Shown here in pieces: positions 35,210-43,979 of a stretch of 64,000 nucleotides of DNA. How positions within the stretch are numbered: the stretch's first letter is position 1; every line of letters starts with the position of its first letter. The notes below the pieces were generated by a model that saw nothing but the letters and a program-made list of their open reading frames with translations, did no database searches and was not told the origin of the DNA. Position numbers and translations under genes: made by a program. The DNA comes from Caballeronia glathei (GTDB taxonomy: Bacteria > Pseudomonadota > Gammaproteobacteria > Burkholderiales > Burkholderiaceae), in the NCBI RefSeq assembly GCF_000698595.1, contig NZ_JFHC01000022.1, positions 44,219 through 108,218 of the forward strand, given 5' to 3'.

Positions 35210-36109
35210 ATGTCATTCACTGCGGCAGTCGGCATCAAAAGAAGAGACGCTTCGGTGAGGCTCGCCACGAGCAGCGCCGATACGCTGGATCGTCCGCTCG
35301 AAATACGGGAAGCGCTTCGCTTCGAAGGCGTGACCTGCACGTTCGCCAGCAACCGAGGCCGCGGCGAAAACTACACCGCGGTCAGCGACGTGAACCTGAG
35401 CGTTCGCGACGGCGAGTTTCTCTCGATCGTCGGCCCCACGGGATGCGGCAAGTCGACGTTGCTGAACGTGGCGGCAGGCCTGATCCAGCCCTCGGCGGGC
35501 ACCTTGAGCGTGTTCGGGCAGAAGCTCGGCCAGGGGCTCAACAGGCAAGCGTCTTACTTGTTCCAGGTCGATGCGCTGATGCCGTGGAAGACTGCCGCGG
35601 AGAATATCGCGGCGGGCCTGCTTTTTCACGGCAGGACGAAGGCCGACGCAATGGCGAGCGCACGCGACTGGCTGATTCGCGTCGGCCTTGAAGGACACGG
35701 AGACAAGTATCCGCACCAGATGTCGGGCGGCATGAGAAAGCGCGCGGGTCTCGCTCAGGCGCTCGTGCTCGATCCCCGCATATTGCTGATGGACGAACCG
35801 TTCAGCGCACTCGATATCCAGACCCGGCACTTCATGGAAGACGAATTGCTGCGGCTGTGGTCGGCGGACCGGAAGTCGGTCGTATTCGTGACCCATGATC
35901 TCGAAGAGGCGATCTCCCTCTCCGACCGTGTGATCGTGATGTCGGCGGGCCCGGCGACGAGACCGATCGCGGAATTCGACATCGACCTGCGGCGTCCGCG
36001 CGAAGTCTCCGAAATACGCATGACGCAGCGGTTCCTGCAACTGCACGCCGAAATCTGGCAAGTGCTGAGAGGGGAGGTATTGAAAGGCTATGCGCGCAAT
36101 CGCCCTTGA
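35210..36109 (+). CDS. ABC transporter ATP-binding protein, nitrate/sulfonate/taurine type
   Basis: This 299-residue ATPase has Walker A GPTGCGKST, signature MSGGMRKR, Walker B ILLMDEPFSALD and the switch His in FVTHDLEEAI, all typical of SsuB/TauB/NrtD proteins. An N-terminal extension of about 45 residues precedes the domain. The ATG at 35210 follows a GGAGAGAGAC stretch; ATGs at 35192 and 35174 are alternatives. Its 3' end overlaps the permease gene by 20 bases. It powers the permease and binding protein encoded downstream. Confidence 0.88.
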   Translation: MSFTAAVGIKRRDASVRLATSSADTLDRPLEIREALRFEGVTCTFASNRGRGENYTAVSDVNLSVRDGEFLSIVGPTGCGKSTLLNVAAGLIQPSAGTLSVFGQKLGQGLNRQASYLFQVDALMPWKTAAENIAAGLLFHGRTKADAMASARDWLIRVGLEGHGDKYPHQMSGGMRKRAGLAQALVLDPRILLMDEPFSALDIQTRHFMEDELLRLWSADRKSVVFVTHDLEEAISLSDRVIVMSAGPATRPIAEFDIDLRRPREVSEIRMTQRFLQLHAEIWQVLRGEVLKGYARNRP

Positions 36110-36896
36110 CCCACGCAACCGGCTTCTTGTTCTCGTCACGCGTTTCGCGCTGCTTGCCGGCGGCATACTGCTCTGGTGGATACTGACCAGCCGCGGATGG
36201 ATATCGGCGTTCTTCTTCGGCGATCCGGTCGGCGTGGCGCGGCGGATAGCCGGATGGTTCGTCACCGGGTCGGTGTACACCCATCTCTATACGACGCTCG
36301 TCGAGACGATCCTTGCCTTTCTCATCGGAACGGTGCTGGGGCTCGCCTGCGGTCTCTGGCTCGCGCTGAATCCGTTCCTTGCCGTGGTGACCGATCCGTT
36401 CATCAAGGCGATGAATTCCATGCCGCGGCTGATCTTCGCTCCGATCTTCGCGTTGTGGTTCGGGCTCGGCATCTGGTCGAAAGTGGCGCTCGGCGTCACG
36501 TTGGTCTTCTTCGTGGTGTTCTTCAACGTGTTTCAGGGCGTACGTGAAGTCAGCCCGGCCGTGCTCGCCAATACGCGCATGCTCGGTGCGAATTCGCGCG
36601 AGCTGATGCGTCATGTCTACCTGCCTTCGGCGATGAGCTGGGTCTTTTCGAGCCTGCACAACGCGGTCGGCATTGCCTTCGTGGGCAGCGTGGTGGGCGA
36701 GTACCTCGGCTCGGAAAAGGGCGTCGGCTATCTGATTCTTCTTGCAGAAGGCGTGTTCGACATCAATTCGGTCATCGCGGGCATTCTGCTGCTCACCGTC
36801 TTCGCGCTGGTGCTCGACACGACCGTGTCGCTCGTCGAAGACCACTTCATGCGATGGCAGCCCTCCGCCGGACAGACGGTCAGTGGGCATGCGTGA
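36090..36896 (+). CDS. ABC transporter permease, nitrate/sulfonate/taurine type
   Basis: This 268-residue membrane protein has a BPD-transport domain with the coupling segment ANTRMLGANSRELMRHVYLPSA and the C-terminal VGEYLGSEKGVGYLI, typical of SsuC/TauC-like permeases. It overlaps the ATPase gene. In this family the imported compounds include sulfonates, pyrimidine precursors and phthalate-like acids, so the substrate cannot be fixed from the permease alone. Confidence 0.9.
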   Translation: MRAIALDPRNRLLVLVTRFALLAGGILLWWILTSRGWISAFFFGDPVGVARRIAGWFVTGSVYTHLYTTLVETILAFLIGTVLGLACGLWLALNPFLAVVTDPFIKAMNSMPRLIFAPIFALWFGLGIWSKVALGVTLVFFVVFFNVFQGVREVSPAVLANTRMLGANSRELMRHVYLPSAMSWVFSSLHNAVGIAFVGSVVGEYLGSEKGVGYLILLAEGVFDINSVIAGILLLTVFALVLDTTVSLVEDHFMRWQPSAGQTVSGHA

Positions 36897-36936
36897 CTCG
36901 CGAATACGCCTCCAACCCGAAAACAGGAACAGCATC

Positions 36937-37701
36937 TTGCAAACGAACACGATCGACTTGAACGGCCGCGTGGCTGTGGTGACGGGCGGTGCGCAGGGCA
37001 TCGGTTTGACCGTCGGCCAGCGCCTGCTCGCATCCGGTGCGCAACTAGCGGTCTGGGACATCGACGAAGAACGCCTGCAACAGGCCAAAGCCGAGCTGAG
37101 CGACGCGGGCAAGGGCGCGGTGCACGCGGAGAAGGTCGACATTGCGGATTACGGCAGCGTCGAACGCGCGCTGGCTGGCACGCTCGCCGCGTTCGGGCGG
37201 GTCGATATTCTCATCAACAATGCAGCGATCGTCGGACCCAACGCGACCCTTGCCGATTATCCGCTCGAAGACTGGCGGCAGGTGATCGACGTCGACGTGA
37301 ACGGCACGTTCCATTGCTGTCGTGCGGTGATCCCGGTGATGACCGCGCGCAACTATGGGCGCATCGTGAACGTGGCGTCCGTTGCCGGCAAGGAGGGCAA
37401 TCCGAATGCGGCCGCCTACAGCGCGGCGAAGGCGGCCGTGATCGCGATGACCAAGTCGCTCGGCAAGGAAGTTGCCGCGCACGATATCGCCGTGAACTGC
37501 GTGACACCCGCCGTGGCGCGCACGCCCGGCGCGATGCGGCAGGCGCCCGAACATATCAGCTACATGCTCGGCAAGATTCCCCGAGGCCGCTTTCTGGAAC
37601 TGAACGAAGCGGCGGCGATGATTGCATGGCTCGTCAGCGAAGAGAATTCGTTTACCACCGGCGCGGTGTTCGACCTGTCGGGCGGGCGCGCCACGTACTG
37701 A
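36937..37701 (+). CDS. Short-chain dehydrogenase/reductase
   Basis: This 254-residue classical SDR has the cofactor motif VTGGAQGIG, NNAAIVG, the catalytic Ser in VASVAGKEG and the Tyr-x3-Lys in YSAAKAAV. An Asp in VWDIDEE after the second strand points to NAD(H). Translation probably starts at TTG (36937) behind AACAGGAACAGC; no ATG lies near the right place. It sits between the ABC permease and the ABC binding-protein genes, which is unusual and ties it to the same substrate. It likely oxidises a hydroxyl before or after the lactonase or isomerase steps. Confidence 0.85.
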   Translation: MQTNTIDLNGRVAVVTGGAQGIGLTVGQRLLASGAQLAVWDIDEERLQQAKAELSDAGKGAVHAEKVDIADYGSVERALAGTLAAFGRVDILINNAAIVGPNATLADYPLEDWRQVIDVDVNGTFHCCRAVIPVMTARNYGRIVNVASVAGKEGNPNAAAYSAAKAAVIAMTKSLGKEVAAHDIAVNCVTPAVARTPGAMRQAPEHISYMLGKIPRGRFLELNEAAAMIAWLVSEENSFTTGAVFDLSGGRATY

Positions 37702-37791
37702 GCGAGTCGCCGGACTGTTCCAGCGTGCTCGCCGGGCGGCGCGTCTTTGCGGCAGCCGGCCGATTCACCGGCGTTGAGGAGCGACACCATC

Positions 37792-38826
37792 ATGAAGCGT
37801 CTTTGCATGGGCCGGATTGCGTTGCTGACGTGCCTCGCCATCGGGACTGCGGCGACCTCGGCAACCGAGGCGAGTGCGCAGTCCGCGCCCGAGCAGCCGA
37901 AGATCCATCTTGCCGCGGCCGGCGTGGGCTTTCCCTATTTGCCGTTCGTGATCGCGAGCAGCCGAGGCTACTTCAGGCAGCAGGGCCTCGATGTCGAGAT
38001 CGGCGTCTACAGCGGCGGCGCGAAGGCGTTGCAGGCATTGCTCGGCGGCAGCGCCGACATCGTGGCGGGCGCCTACTCGAATACGATCACGATGGCCGTG
38101 AACGGACAGAAGATCGTGTCGTTCGTCACGCAGGCCGTGTGCCCGGGCTTCGTGTTCGGCGTCACCAGGGCGAGCCACGACAAGATCAAGTCGTACGCGG
38201 ACCTGAAGGGAAAGCGGATCGGCGTGAGTTCGCCCGGTTCCAGCTTCCACATGGGCGTCAACTATCTGCTGAGCAGGGCGGGCCTCAAGCCCGATGATGT
38301 GTCGATCATCGGCGTCGGGTCCTCTTCCGGCGCGATCGCGGCGGCGCGCAGCGGCCAGGTGGACGCCCTCATGACCAACGACCCGGTGGCGACCGTGCTG
38401 CAGGACAGCGGCGACCTGTTCCCCCTGGCGATGATGCGCAATGTGAAGGAGACGCAGGCGACGCTCGGCGGCAACTACCCGGAGGCGAGCATCTATGCCA
38501 CGGAGAAGTTCATTGCGAAGAACCCGCGGACGATTCAGGCCATCGCGACCGCCATGGTGGCTGCGGAGAAGTGGATAGCGCAGGCGACGCCCCAGCAGAT
38601 CGCCGATGCCGTTCCGCCGCAGTATGCGATAGCGGACAAGGCCGTGTTCGTGAAGGCGTACTCCAACATGCATCAATGCCTGTCGCAGGATGGCCTGATG
38701 GCGCAGGACGCGCCGAAGACGGTGCGCAGCGTGCTTGCCGCCTTCGATCCGGCGGTGGCCGCGGCGAACGTCGATCTGACCACGACCTACGACAACAGCT
38801 ATGTCCTGCGCGCGGACAAGCGCTGA
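37792..38826 (+). CDS. ABC transporter substrate-binding protein, NMT1/SsuA type
   Basis: This 344-residue periplasmic protein has a signal peptide (RIALLTCLAIGTAATSATEASA, cleavage near residue 30) and an NMT1-like fold (GVGFPYLPFVIASSRGYFRQQGL; GKRIGVSSPGSS). It binds the substrate for the ABC permease/ATPase encoded upstream. The ATG at 37792 follows GAGGAGCGACACC. The SDR gene lies between it and the permease. The ligand is unknown. Confidence 0.87.
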   Translation: MKRLCMGRIALLTCLAIGTAATSATEASAQSAPEQPKIHLAAAGVGFPYLPFVIASSRGYFRQQGLDVEIGVYSGGAKALQALLGGSADIVAGAYSNTITMAVNGQKIVSFVTQAVCPGFVFGVTRASHDKIKSYADLKGKRIGVSSPGSSFHMGVNYLLSRAGLKPDDVSIIGVGSSSGAIAAARSGQVDALMTNDPVATVLQDSGDLFPLAMMRNVKETQATLGGNYPEASIYATEKFIAKNPRTIQAIATAMVAAEKWIAQATPQQIADAVPPQYAIADKAVFVKAYSNMHQCLSQDGLMAQDAPKTVRSVLAAFDPAVAAANVDLTTTYDNSYVLRADKR

Positions 38827-38892
38827 CGCCCGTGTTCGTCGATTGCCGCGGAAGGACCGTGCAGGTATCAACGCAAACTGGCGGGAGATTCA

Positions 38893-39813
38893 ATGCAGAA
38901 CTTCAATGTCCTTGCAACCGGGCTGCTCTTTCCCGAGGGTCCGGTCGCGCTGCCGGACGGCTCGATTGCGTTTGTCGAGATTCAGCGGGAGACCATCAGC
39001 CGCGTCGCGCCCGACGGCACCGTGTCGGTGATCGCAAACGTCGGCGGCGGCCCGAACGGTCTCGCGATCGGGCCGGAAGGCGCGTACTACCTTTGCAATA
39101 ACGGCGGCTTTCTCTTTCAGACGATTGCGGGATTCAACAGGACGCGCGCGGGCGTGCATCCCGACTACACGAGCGGACGCATCGAGCGCTTCGATCCGGC
39201 AACGGGAGAACTGCAGACGCTGTATGACCGCTGCGGCGACTTTCCGCTGCGCGGGCCCAACGATCTCGTCTTCGATCACGCGGGCGGTTTCTACTTCACC
39301 GATTTCGGCAAGAACCGCGCGCGCGACCGCGATCATGCGGGCCTCTACTATGGGCGCGCCGACGGTTCGATGATCGTGGAAGTAGCGTACCCGCTGACGA
39401 CAGCCAATGGCGTCGGCCTGTCACCGGACGATTCAGTCGTCTATGTATCGGAAACCGAAACCGGGCGCTTGTGGGCCTTCGATCTGGAAGAGCCTGGCCG
39501 CGCGAAGAAGCACCCGCATCCTTCTCCGCATGGCGGCAGGCTCGTGTGCGGCTTGCCCGGCTATCAGCGATTCGACAGCATGGCCGTGGACGCATACGGC
39601 AATATCTGCGTCGCGACGCTCGTGACGGGATGCATAACTGTGATTACGCCCGGCGGCGATGTGCTGCGGCAGGTGATGCTGCCTGATCCGATGGTCACCA
39701 ATATCTGCTTTGGCGGCGCGGACCTCAGAACCGCGTTCATTACGCTGTCCGGCACGGGGCAGCTCGTATCCATGGAATGGCCGGAACCGGGTCTGCGGTT
39801 GCCGTATTCCTGA
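38893..39813 (+). CDS. SMP-30/gluconolactonase-family lactonase
   Basis: This 306-residue beta-propeller protein carries the metal ligand Glu in FPEGPVAL, the Asn in RGPNDLVFD and the late Asp in DSMAVDAYGN, as in SMP-30/gluconolactonase/drug-responsive lactonases. It should open a lactone ring using a divalent metal. AGATTCA before the ATG at 38893 is a weak ribosome site. It is the last gene of the leuCDB-like operon and implies that the pathway passes through a lactone, as made when a SDR oxidises a cyclic hemiacetal. Confidence 0.87.
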   Translation: MQNFNVLATGLLFPEGPVALPDGSIAFVEIQRETISRVAPDGTVSVIANVGGGPNGLAIGPEGAYYLCNNGGFLFQTIAGFNRTRAGVHPDYTSGRIERFDPATGELQTLYDRCGDFPLRGPNDLVFDHAGGFYFTDFGKNRARDRDHAGLYYGRADGSMIVEVAYPLTTANGVGLSPDDSVVYVSETETGRLWAFDLEEPGRAKKHPHPSPHGGRLVCGLPGYQRFDSMAVDAYGNICVATLVTGCITVITPGGDVLRQVMLPDPMVTNICFGGADLRTAFITLSGTGQLVSMEWPEPGLRLPYS

Positions 39814-39856
39814 TCTTTTCGACTCGTCATTCATCCCGGGGCCGCGTGGAAGATTC

Positions 39857-39884
39857 GCGCGCCCCGCAGGAGGCGCGCCTGCGG
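39857..39884 (+). terminator. GC-rich hairpin after the lactonase gene
   Basis: Two mutually exclusive stems are possible: GCGCGCC/GGCGCGC (39857-39863/39872-39878) and CCGCAGG/CCTGCGG (39864-39870/39878-39884). They lie about 45 bases after the lactonase stop codon. There is no U-tract, so a termination role is uncertain. Confidence 0.35.
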
Positions 39885-40030
39885 CTTGTCAAAGCGGCAG
39901 GCGCGTTGTCGTTCCTGTCGCCGACGCATTCCCCGCTATGTAAATGCCTTCCGGAGAAGTGTAACTTTCGCCCCTTCGTCGACAAGAAACATTACAATTT
40001 CCTTTCGACTATTCGTGATTGGAGATTTCG

Positions 40031-40264
40031 ATGGTTATCTATCACCGGGGCGCGGCGATTCAACCGTCGATCACACGGCGCGGCAACATCTTCATCGCGC
40101 GCGCCTGCATTCTGGAAGAGGACGGCGAATCCACGTCACTGGGCGATCTCGGCCAGTTCGCGAGCCCGAGCTCCGCGTATGAGTTCGCGGTACGCAGCGC
40201 GACTGCGTTCGTCGACGGCGCACCGATGCCCCGCAGTCCGTTCGAAGGCCGTGCCATCGGGTAG
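40031..40264 (+). CDS. Small hypothetical protein, 77 aa
   Basis: GGAGATTTCG gives a clear ribosome site before the ATG at 40031. The 77-residue product starts MVIYHRGAAIQPSITRRG, is soluble and shows no known motif. A -10-like TACAAT lies at 39993-39998 without a clear -35. The upstream 200 bases are AT-richer than their surroundings, as expected for a promoter. It is followed in the same direction by a lipoprotein gene and another small gene. Confidence 0.65.
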   Translation: MVIYHRGAAIQPSITRRGNIFIARACILEEDGESTSLGDLGQFASPSSAYEFAVRSATAFVDGAPMPRSPFEGRAIG

Positions 40265-40396
40265 TCATGGGCGCGAATGTCGGCGCTCGGACGGGCGTCG
40301 ATCGAATTCCACCCAGGTGCACGCGTGCGGCGGTGTCCGGCGAAGCAGCCGCGCACATCTGCATTGCTCGTGCCTGACCAATGAAAGGAGCTGATC

Positions 40397-40564
40397 GTGA
40401 ACAAATCTCTCCTCGCAGCACTTCTGCTGGGCGCGCTCGCGCTCGGCGCATGCAACAAGCCTGGCGAGACGGCTGCCCCGGCTGCTGCCAGCGACGCCGC
40501 CGCCGCGTCGGCGCCGGCCGCCGCCGCATCGGATGCGGCTCCCGCGTCGGGCGCGAGCCAATAG
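40397..40564 (+). CDS. Small alanine-rich lipoprotein, 55 aa
   Basis: A frame of 56 codons starts at GTG (40397) behind AAAGGAG. The product begins MNKSLLAALLLGALALGACNKPG: a short positive n-region, a hydrophobic stretch and a lipobox LGAC with Cys19. The mature part is almost only Ala, Ser, Pro and Asp. It would be a lipid-anchored small envelope protein. Similar tiny Ala-rich lipoproteins are common in Burkholderiaceae, and I assign no function. Confidence 0.7.
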   Translation: MNKSLLAALLLGALALGACNKPGETAAPAAASDAAAASAPAAAASDAAPASGASQ

Positions 40565-40625
40565 CGCGCGGCGTGTCAGTCGGCAAGCGAGTCTCACTGA
40601 TCCACGGAGCAAGAAGGGCGAACCA

Positions 40626-40880
40626 ATGTACAGACCGGTTATCACCAAGTTCCAGTACACCCGCATGCGCGGCAAGCGACGCACGTACGACGTGACACTC
40701 AACGTGGTGCAAAAGGCATCCGGCGTGTGCGTCTATGCCGGATGGGTGCAGTTCGAGCACGACATCAAGGGCACGGGGGTGGTCCTTCCGCTGATCGCCA
40801 AGACGCGCGACGAGGCGATCAGGGAAGCCCGCGGCCGTATCGAGAAGAACATCGAGGATCTCGCTGGCGTAGTCGAATGA
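40626..40880 (+). CDS. Small hypothetical protein, 84 aa
   Basis: The 84-residue product starts MYRPVITKFQYTRMRGKRRT and is basic at its N-terminus. The segment DVTLNVVQKASGVCVYAGWV has alternating hydrophobic residues expected of a small beta-sheet, followed by a helix (TRDEAIREARGRIEKNIEDL). AAGGGCG precedes the ATG. I do not recognise a family with certainty. Confidence 0.65.
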   Translation: MYRPVITKFQYTRMRGKRRTYDVTLNVVQKASGVCVYAGWVQFEHDIKGTGVVLPLIAKTRDEAIREARGRIEKNIEDLAGVVE

Positions 40881-40965
40881 ACGGCTCGCAAGCGGGCGAA
40901 GCGTGCCTGGACGGGATCGATGCCGCAATGGCGATGCCTCGTCGAGCGGCACGCGCGCTCCCAGC

Positions 40966-42231
40966 TCAGCGCCCGCTTTCCGGAGCGGCGGCCTCGCGCT
41001 TGGGCCGTGCTCGCGATGACGATTTGCGCGACGGCTTGACAGGCTTGTCGGTGCTCGCCGGATCCACGGACGGAGCCGCTGCCTGAGCCTTGTCACGCGG
41101 GACCTGATCGGCGCCGGCCGGCGCTTTCTTCGCCGCGGTCTTGCGGCCCCGGCGAGGCGCGGGCCGTTCGTCCTTCGGCGCCTCACGCGGCTCGTCGAAC
41201 TCGATCACGCTCTGCTCGACGATCGCCTGCTCCGCAACGACTACAGGCATTTCCTCGATCAACGGCACCTGCTCGCGAGCCTGAGCCTGCTTTCGGGCGC
41301 TTCGGCCCCGATGGCGTCCCTTTTCGCTGGAAGACTGCGGCGCCGGGGCAACGGCTTCCGGCACCGGAGCTTCGGCAGGTTTCGCCGCCTCGGTTGCAGC
41401 GGCCTGATTCTGACTGGGCCGGTAGACGAAAGCGCCGGACTTGTCGTCGCGGCCGACGCGCAGGAGACCACGCGATTGCGCTTCGTCGAGCAGATTGCCG
41501 AATGCGCGAAAACCGTAGTACGACTCGCTGAAGTCCGGCTTGCGGCGCTTGATCGCGCTTTTCAGCACGGATGCCCAGATCTTCCCGCTTTCGCCGCGCT
41601 CGGAGGCGAGCGCGTCGAACGTCTCGACCGCGAGCGCAATGGCCTTCGCCTTGCGCGCTTCCACCTCGTGTTTGGGCTGCCTTTCCTCTTCGGATGAGCG
41701 CGCAGCCGCGGCGTTCGCATCGCGCGCCTCGCGCTTCTCGGTCGCTCGCTGCTGCTCGCGCACGAGGTCGTCGTAGAAGATGAATTCGTCGCAGTTGGCG
41801 ACCAGGAGATCCGAGGTCGAATTCTTGACTCCCACGCCGATCACCTTTTTCGCGTTCTCGCGCAGCTTCGACACGAGGGGCGAGAAATCCGAGTCGCCGC
41901 TGATGATCACGAACGTATCGACGTGCGACTTGGTGTAGCAGAGATCGAGCGCATCGACGACCAGCCGGATATCCGCCGAGTTCTTGCCCGACTGCCGCAC
42001 GTGCGGAATCTCGATCATCTCGAAGTTGGCCTCGTGCATGGTCGCCTTGAAGGCCTTGTACCGGTCCCAGTCGCAATAGGCTTTCTTGACGACGATGCTT
42101 CCCTTCAGGAGCAGACGCTCGAGCACGGGCTTGATGTCGAATTTTTCGAACTTCGCGTCGCGTACGCCGAGGGCGACGTTCTCGAAGTCGCAAAACAGCG
42201 CCATGCTGACGCTTTCCTGAGATGAGGCCAT
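40966..42231 (-). CDS. NYN (PIN-like) domain protein with OST-HTH/LOTUS domain
   Basis: This 421-residue protein has an N-terminal NYN/LabA-like domain (about residues 8-160) with the acidic residues of a PIN-like nuclease: ALFCDFENV, DIRLVVDALDL and ISGDSDFSPLV. A middle OST-HTH/LOTUS-type winged helix follows (about 205-275; KIWASVLKSAIKRRKPDFSE and SYYGFRAFGNLLDEA). The long C-terminal tail is disordered, Ala/Pro/Lys/Arg-rich, with GRHRGRSARK and PRRGRKTAAKK patches that may bind nucleic acid. A role in RNA binding or cleavage is likely from the family, but the target is unknown. It is transcribed alone. Confidence 0.85.
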   Translation of the reverse strand: MASSQESVSMALFCDFENVALGVRDAKFEKFDIKPVLERLLLKGSIVVKKAYCDWDRYKAFKATMHEANFEMIEIPHVRQSGKNSADIRLVVDALDLCYTKSHVDTFVIISGDSDFSPLVSKLRENAKKVIGVGVKNSTSDLLVANCDEFIFYDDLVREQQRATEKREARDANAAAARSSEEERQPKHEVEARKAKAIALAVETFDALASERGESGKIWASVLKSAIKRRKPDFSESYYGFRAFGNLLDEAQSRGLLRVGRDDKSGAFVYRPSQNQAAATEAAKPAEAPVPEAVAPAPQSSSEKGRHRGRSARKQAQAREQVPLIEEMPVVVAEQAIVEQSVIEFDEPREAPKDERPAPRRGRKTAAKKAPAGADQVPRDKAQAAAPSVDPASTDKPVKPSRKSSSRARPKREAAAPESGR

Positions 42232-42347
42232 GGAGTCTCCGGCCGGATTGCCGGCAAGGGGCGGCGGGTTTATGGATTCCGCACATGATAGCCGGTCCGT
42301 GAAATCACCTGCCCACTAACGACAAAACGTCTCGCATCTCGTGCTCT

Positions 42348-42375
42348 AAAAAAATGCGCCGGCAAAGCCGGCGCA
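42348..42375 (-). terminator. Rho-independent terminator of the binding-protein gene
   Basis: Read on the minus strand, TGCGCCGGC pairs with GCCGGCGCA around a TTT loop (42355-42375) and is followed by seven T residues (42354-42348). It lies 26 bases after the stop of the minus-strand gene at 42402-43541 and is the clearest intrinsic terminator in the window. Confidence 0.9.
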
Positions 42376-42401
42376 CTCTTCGTGCCCAACCGCAGCAGGG
42401 C

Positions 42402-43541
42402 CTACATCGTGACGACGTCCAGCAGCGATTTCTTGCCACCAGTGTAGTGGTACAGCGAAATGACCGGCGTCTTCAGATCGCCTTTCGCGTCGAACTGCGT
42501 GAGTCCGCTGATGCCGTTGTACCGGGTCGAGGGCATCACCGCCAGGATCTTCGCGAGGTCGGTCGAATTGGCGCGCTTCATTGCGTCGACGGCAATGTAC
42601 ACCGCATCGTAGGCAAACGGCGCATAGATCTGGACGGGCTGCTTGAATCGCGCCACGTAACGCTGCTCGAACGCCGGGCCGCCAGGCATCTTGGAGAGCG
42701 CCATGCCGGGCTGCGAGCAGATCACGTTGTCTGTTCCCTGGCCGGCGAGCTCGGACAGCTTCTCGGTGCAGGCGCCGTCGCCTTCGAAGACCTTCGCTTT
42801 GATCGCGAGCTGCTTCGCCTGGCGCACGAAAGGACCGCCTGTCGCGTCCATGCCGCCGTACATGATGGCGTCCGGACGCTCGCCCTTGATCTTGGTGAGG
42901 ATCGCGCGAAAATCGACCGCCTTGTCGTTGGTCGTCTCATGCGACAGCACCGTGACGCCATTGGCCTTCGCCGTTTTCTCGAACTCGTCTGCGAGGCCTT
43001 TGCCATACGCGGTGGCATCGTCGACCACCGCAACGGTCTTGACCTTGAGCGTCTTGATCGCATAGTTCGCGAGCGCGGGGCCCTGTTGCGCGTCGGTCGA
43101 GACCACGCGGAACGTGGTCTTGAAGCCCTGCAACGTATATTGCGGATTCGTCGCGGCAGGCGAGATCTGCGCGATGCCGGCATCGGAATAGATCTTCGAC
43201 GCCGGGATGGACGTTCCGGAATTCAGGTGCCCGATGACCACGGCGACCTTGTCATCGACGAGCTTCTGCGCGACCTGGGTAGCAATTCGCGGGTCGGCGG
43301 CGTCATCCTGTGCATCGAGTTCCAGGGTGACCTTCTGACCCGCTATCGTCAGGCCCTTCTTGTTGATCTCTTCGACGGCGAGCCGTGCCCCGTTCTCCTG
43401 GTCCTTGCCAAGGTGCGCGATCTCGCCGGTCAATGGAGCGGCGTGGCCGATCTTGACGACGGTATCCGCTTGCGCCGCGGAGGCAAACATCGCGATTGCG
43501 GCAACGATTGGGAGAGTGTGTATCCGCTTGGTGCTCTGCAT
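42402..43541 (-). CDS. Branched-chain amino-acid-type ABC substrate-binding protein
   Basis: This 379-residue periplasmic protein has a signal peptide (MQSTKRIHTLPIVAAIAMFASAAQA, cleavage near residue 25). Its LivJ/LivK-type fold shows VVKIGHAAPLTGEIAHLGKDQENGARLAVEEIN and later YGGMDATGGPFVRQAK. It binds branched-chain or related amino acids. GAGG precedes the ATG at 43541. No permease or ATPase genes are adjacent, so it probably serves a transporter encoded elsewhere. A strong terminator follows it. Confidence 0.88.
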   Translation of the reverse strand: MQSTKRIHTLPIVAAIAMFASAAQADTVVKIGHAAPLTGEIAHLGKDQENGARLAVEEINKKGLTIAGQKVTLELDAQDDAADPRIATQVAQKLVDDKVAVVIGHLNSGTSIPASKIYSDAGIAQISPAATNPQYTLQGFKTTFRVVSTDAQQGPALANYAIKTLKVKTVAVVDDATAYGKGLADEFEKTAKANGVTVLSHETTNDKAVDFRAILTKIKGERPDAIMYGGMDATGGPFVRQAKQLAIKAKVFEGDGACTEKLSELAGQGTDNVICSQPGMALSKMPGGPAFEQRYVARFKQPVQIYAPFAYDAVYIAVDAMKRANSTDLAKILAVMPSTRYNGISGLTQFDAKGDLKTPVISLYHYTGGKKSLLDVVTM

Positions 43542-43979
43542 AAGTCCTCTATGTCGGTTTGAACTTCGCAACATAGAACAACTCGATTGCAGCTTTATTC
43601 CAAATACCCGAATGCGATCGCTCGCTATGGCGGGTTCAGTTTGCATGACGCGAAGAATCGATCGCTGAATCATGCGAGCCGGCGTCTAAGGCCATACGCC
43701 TCACGCGGCATAAAGTGCGTACCGCGTTCGGAAGACAAGGCACAAACCCGATCGCCATTCTCTTTCGATTCGCAGTCGACGAACAGCGATGCTTTCCTGG
43801 AACATGAGTAAAGACGTGATCCCCGTCACGGTTCGTGTCCTTCGATTGATTCGCGATCCGCAACGGATTGCAGAATCGCGGGACGTTCATGCGCACATGA
43901 ATGCCTGACTCAAGTTGTTTTCGCGCAATCGGTTCGGGAATGAATCGGCGGAATACGGCATCCACGGGCCGAGCCGAAC
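43542..43979. other. AT-richer intergenic region
   Basis: About 438 bases lie upstream of the binding-protein gene and downstream of the ketopantoate-reductase-like gene. The only longer frame (43636-43965, minus) has no motif, and its codon use is unlike the neighbours. The lower GC content suggests promoter DNA. Confidence 0.45.

Noticed and set aside
43636..43965. A 109-codon minus-strand frame
   Set aside because: Lies in AT-richer intergenic DNA, without ribosome site, motif or GC-rich codon use.
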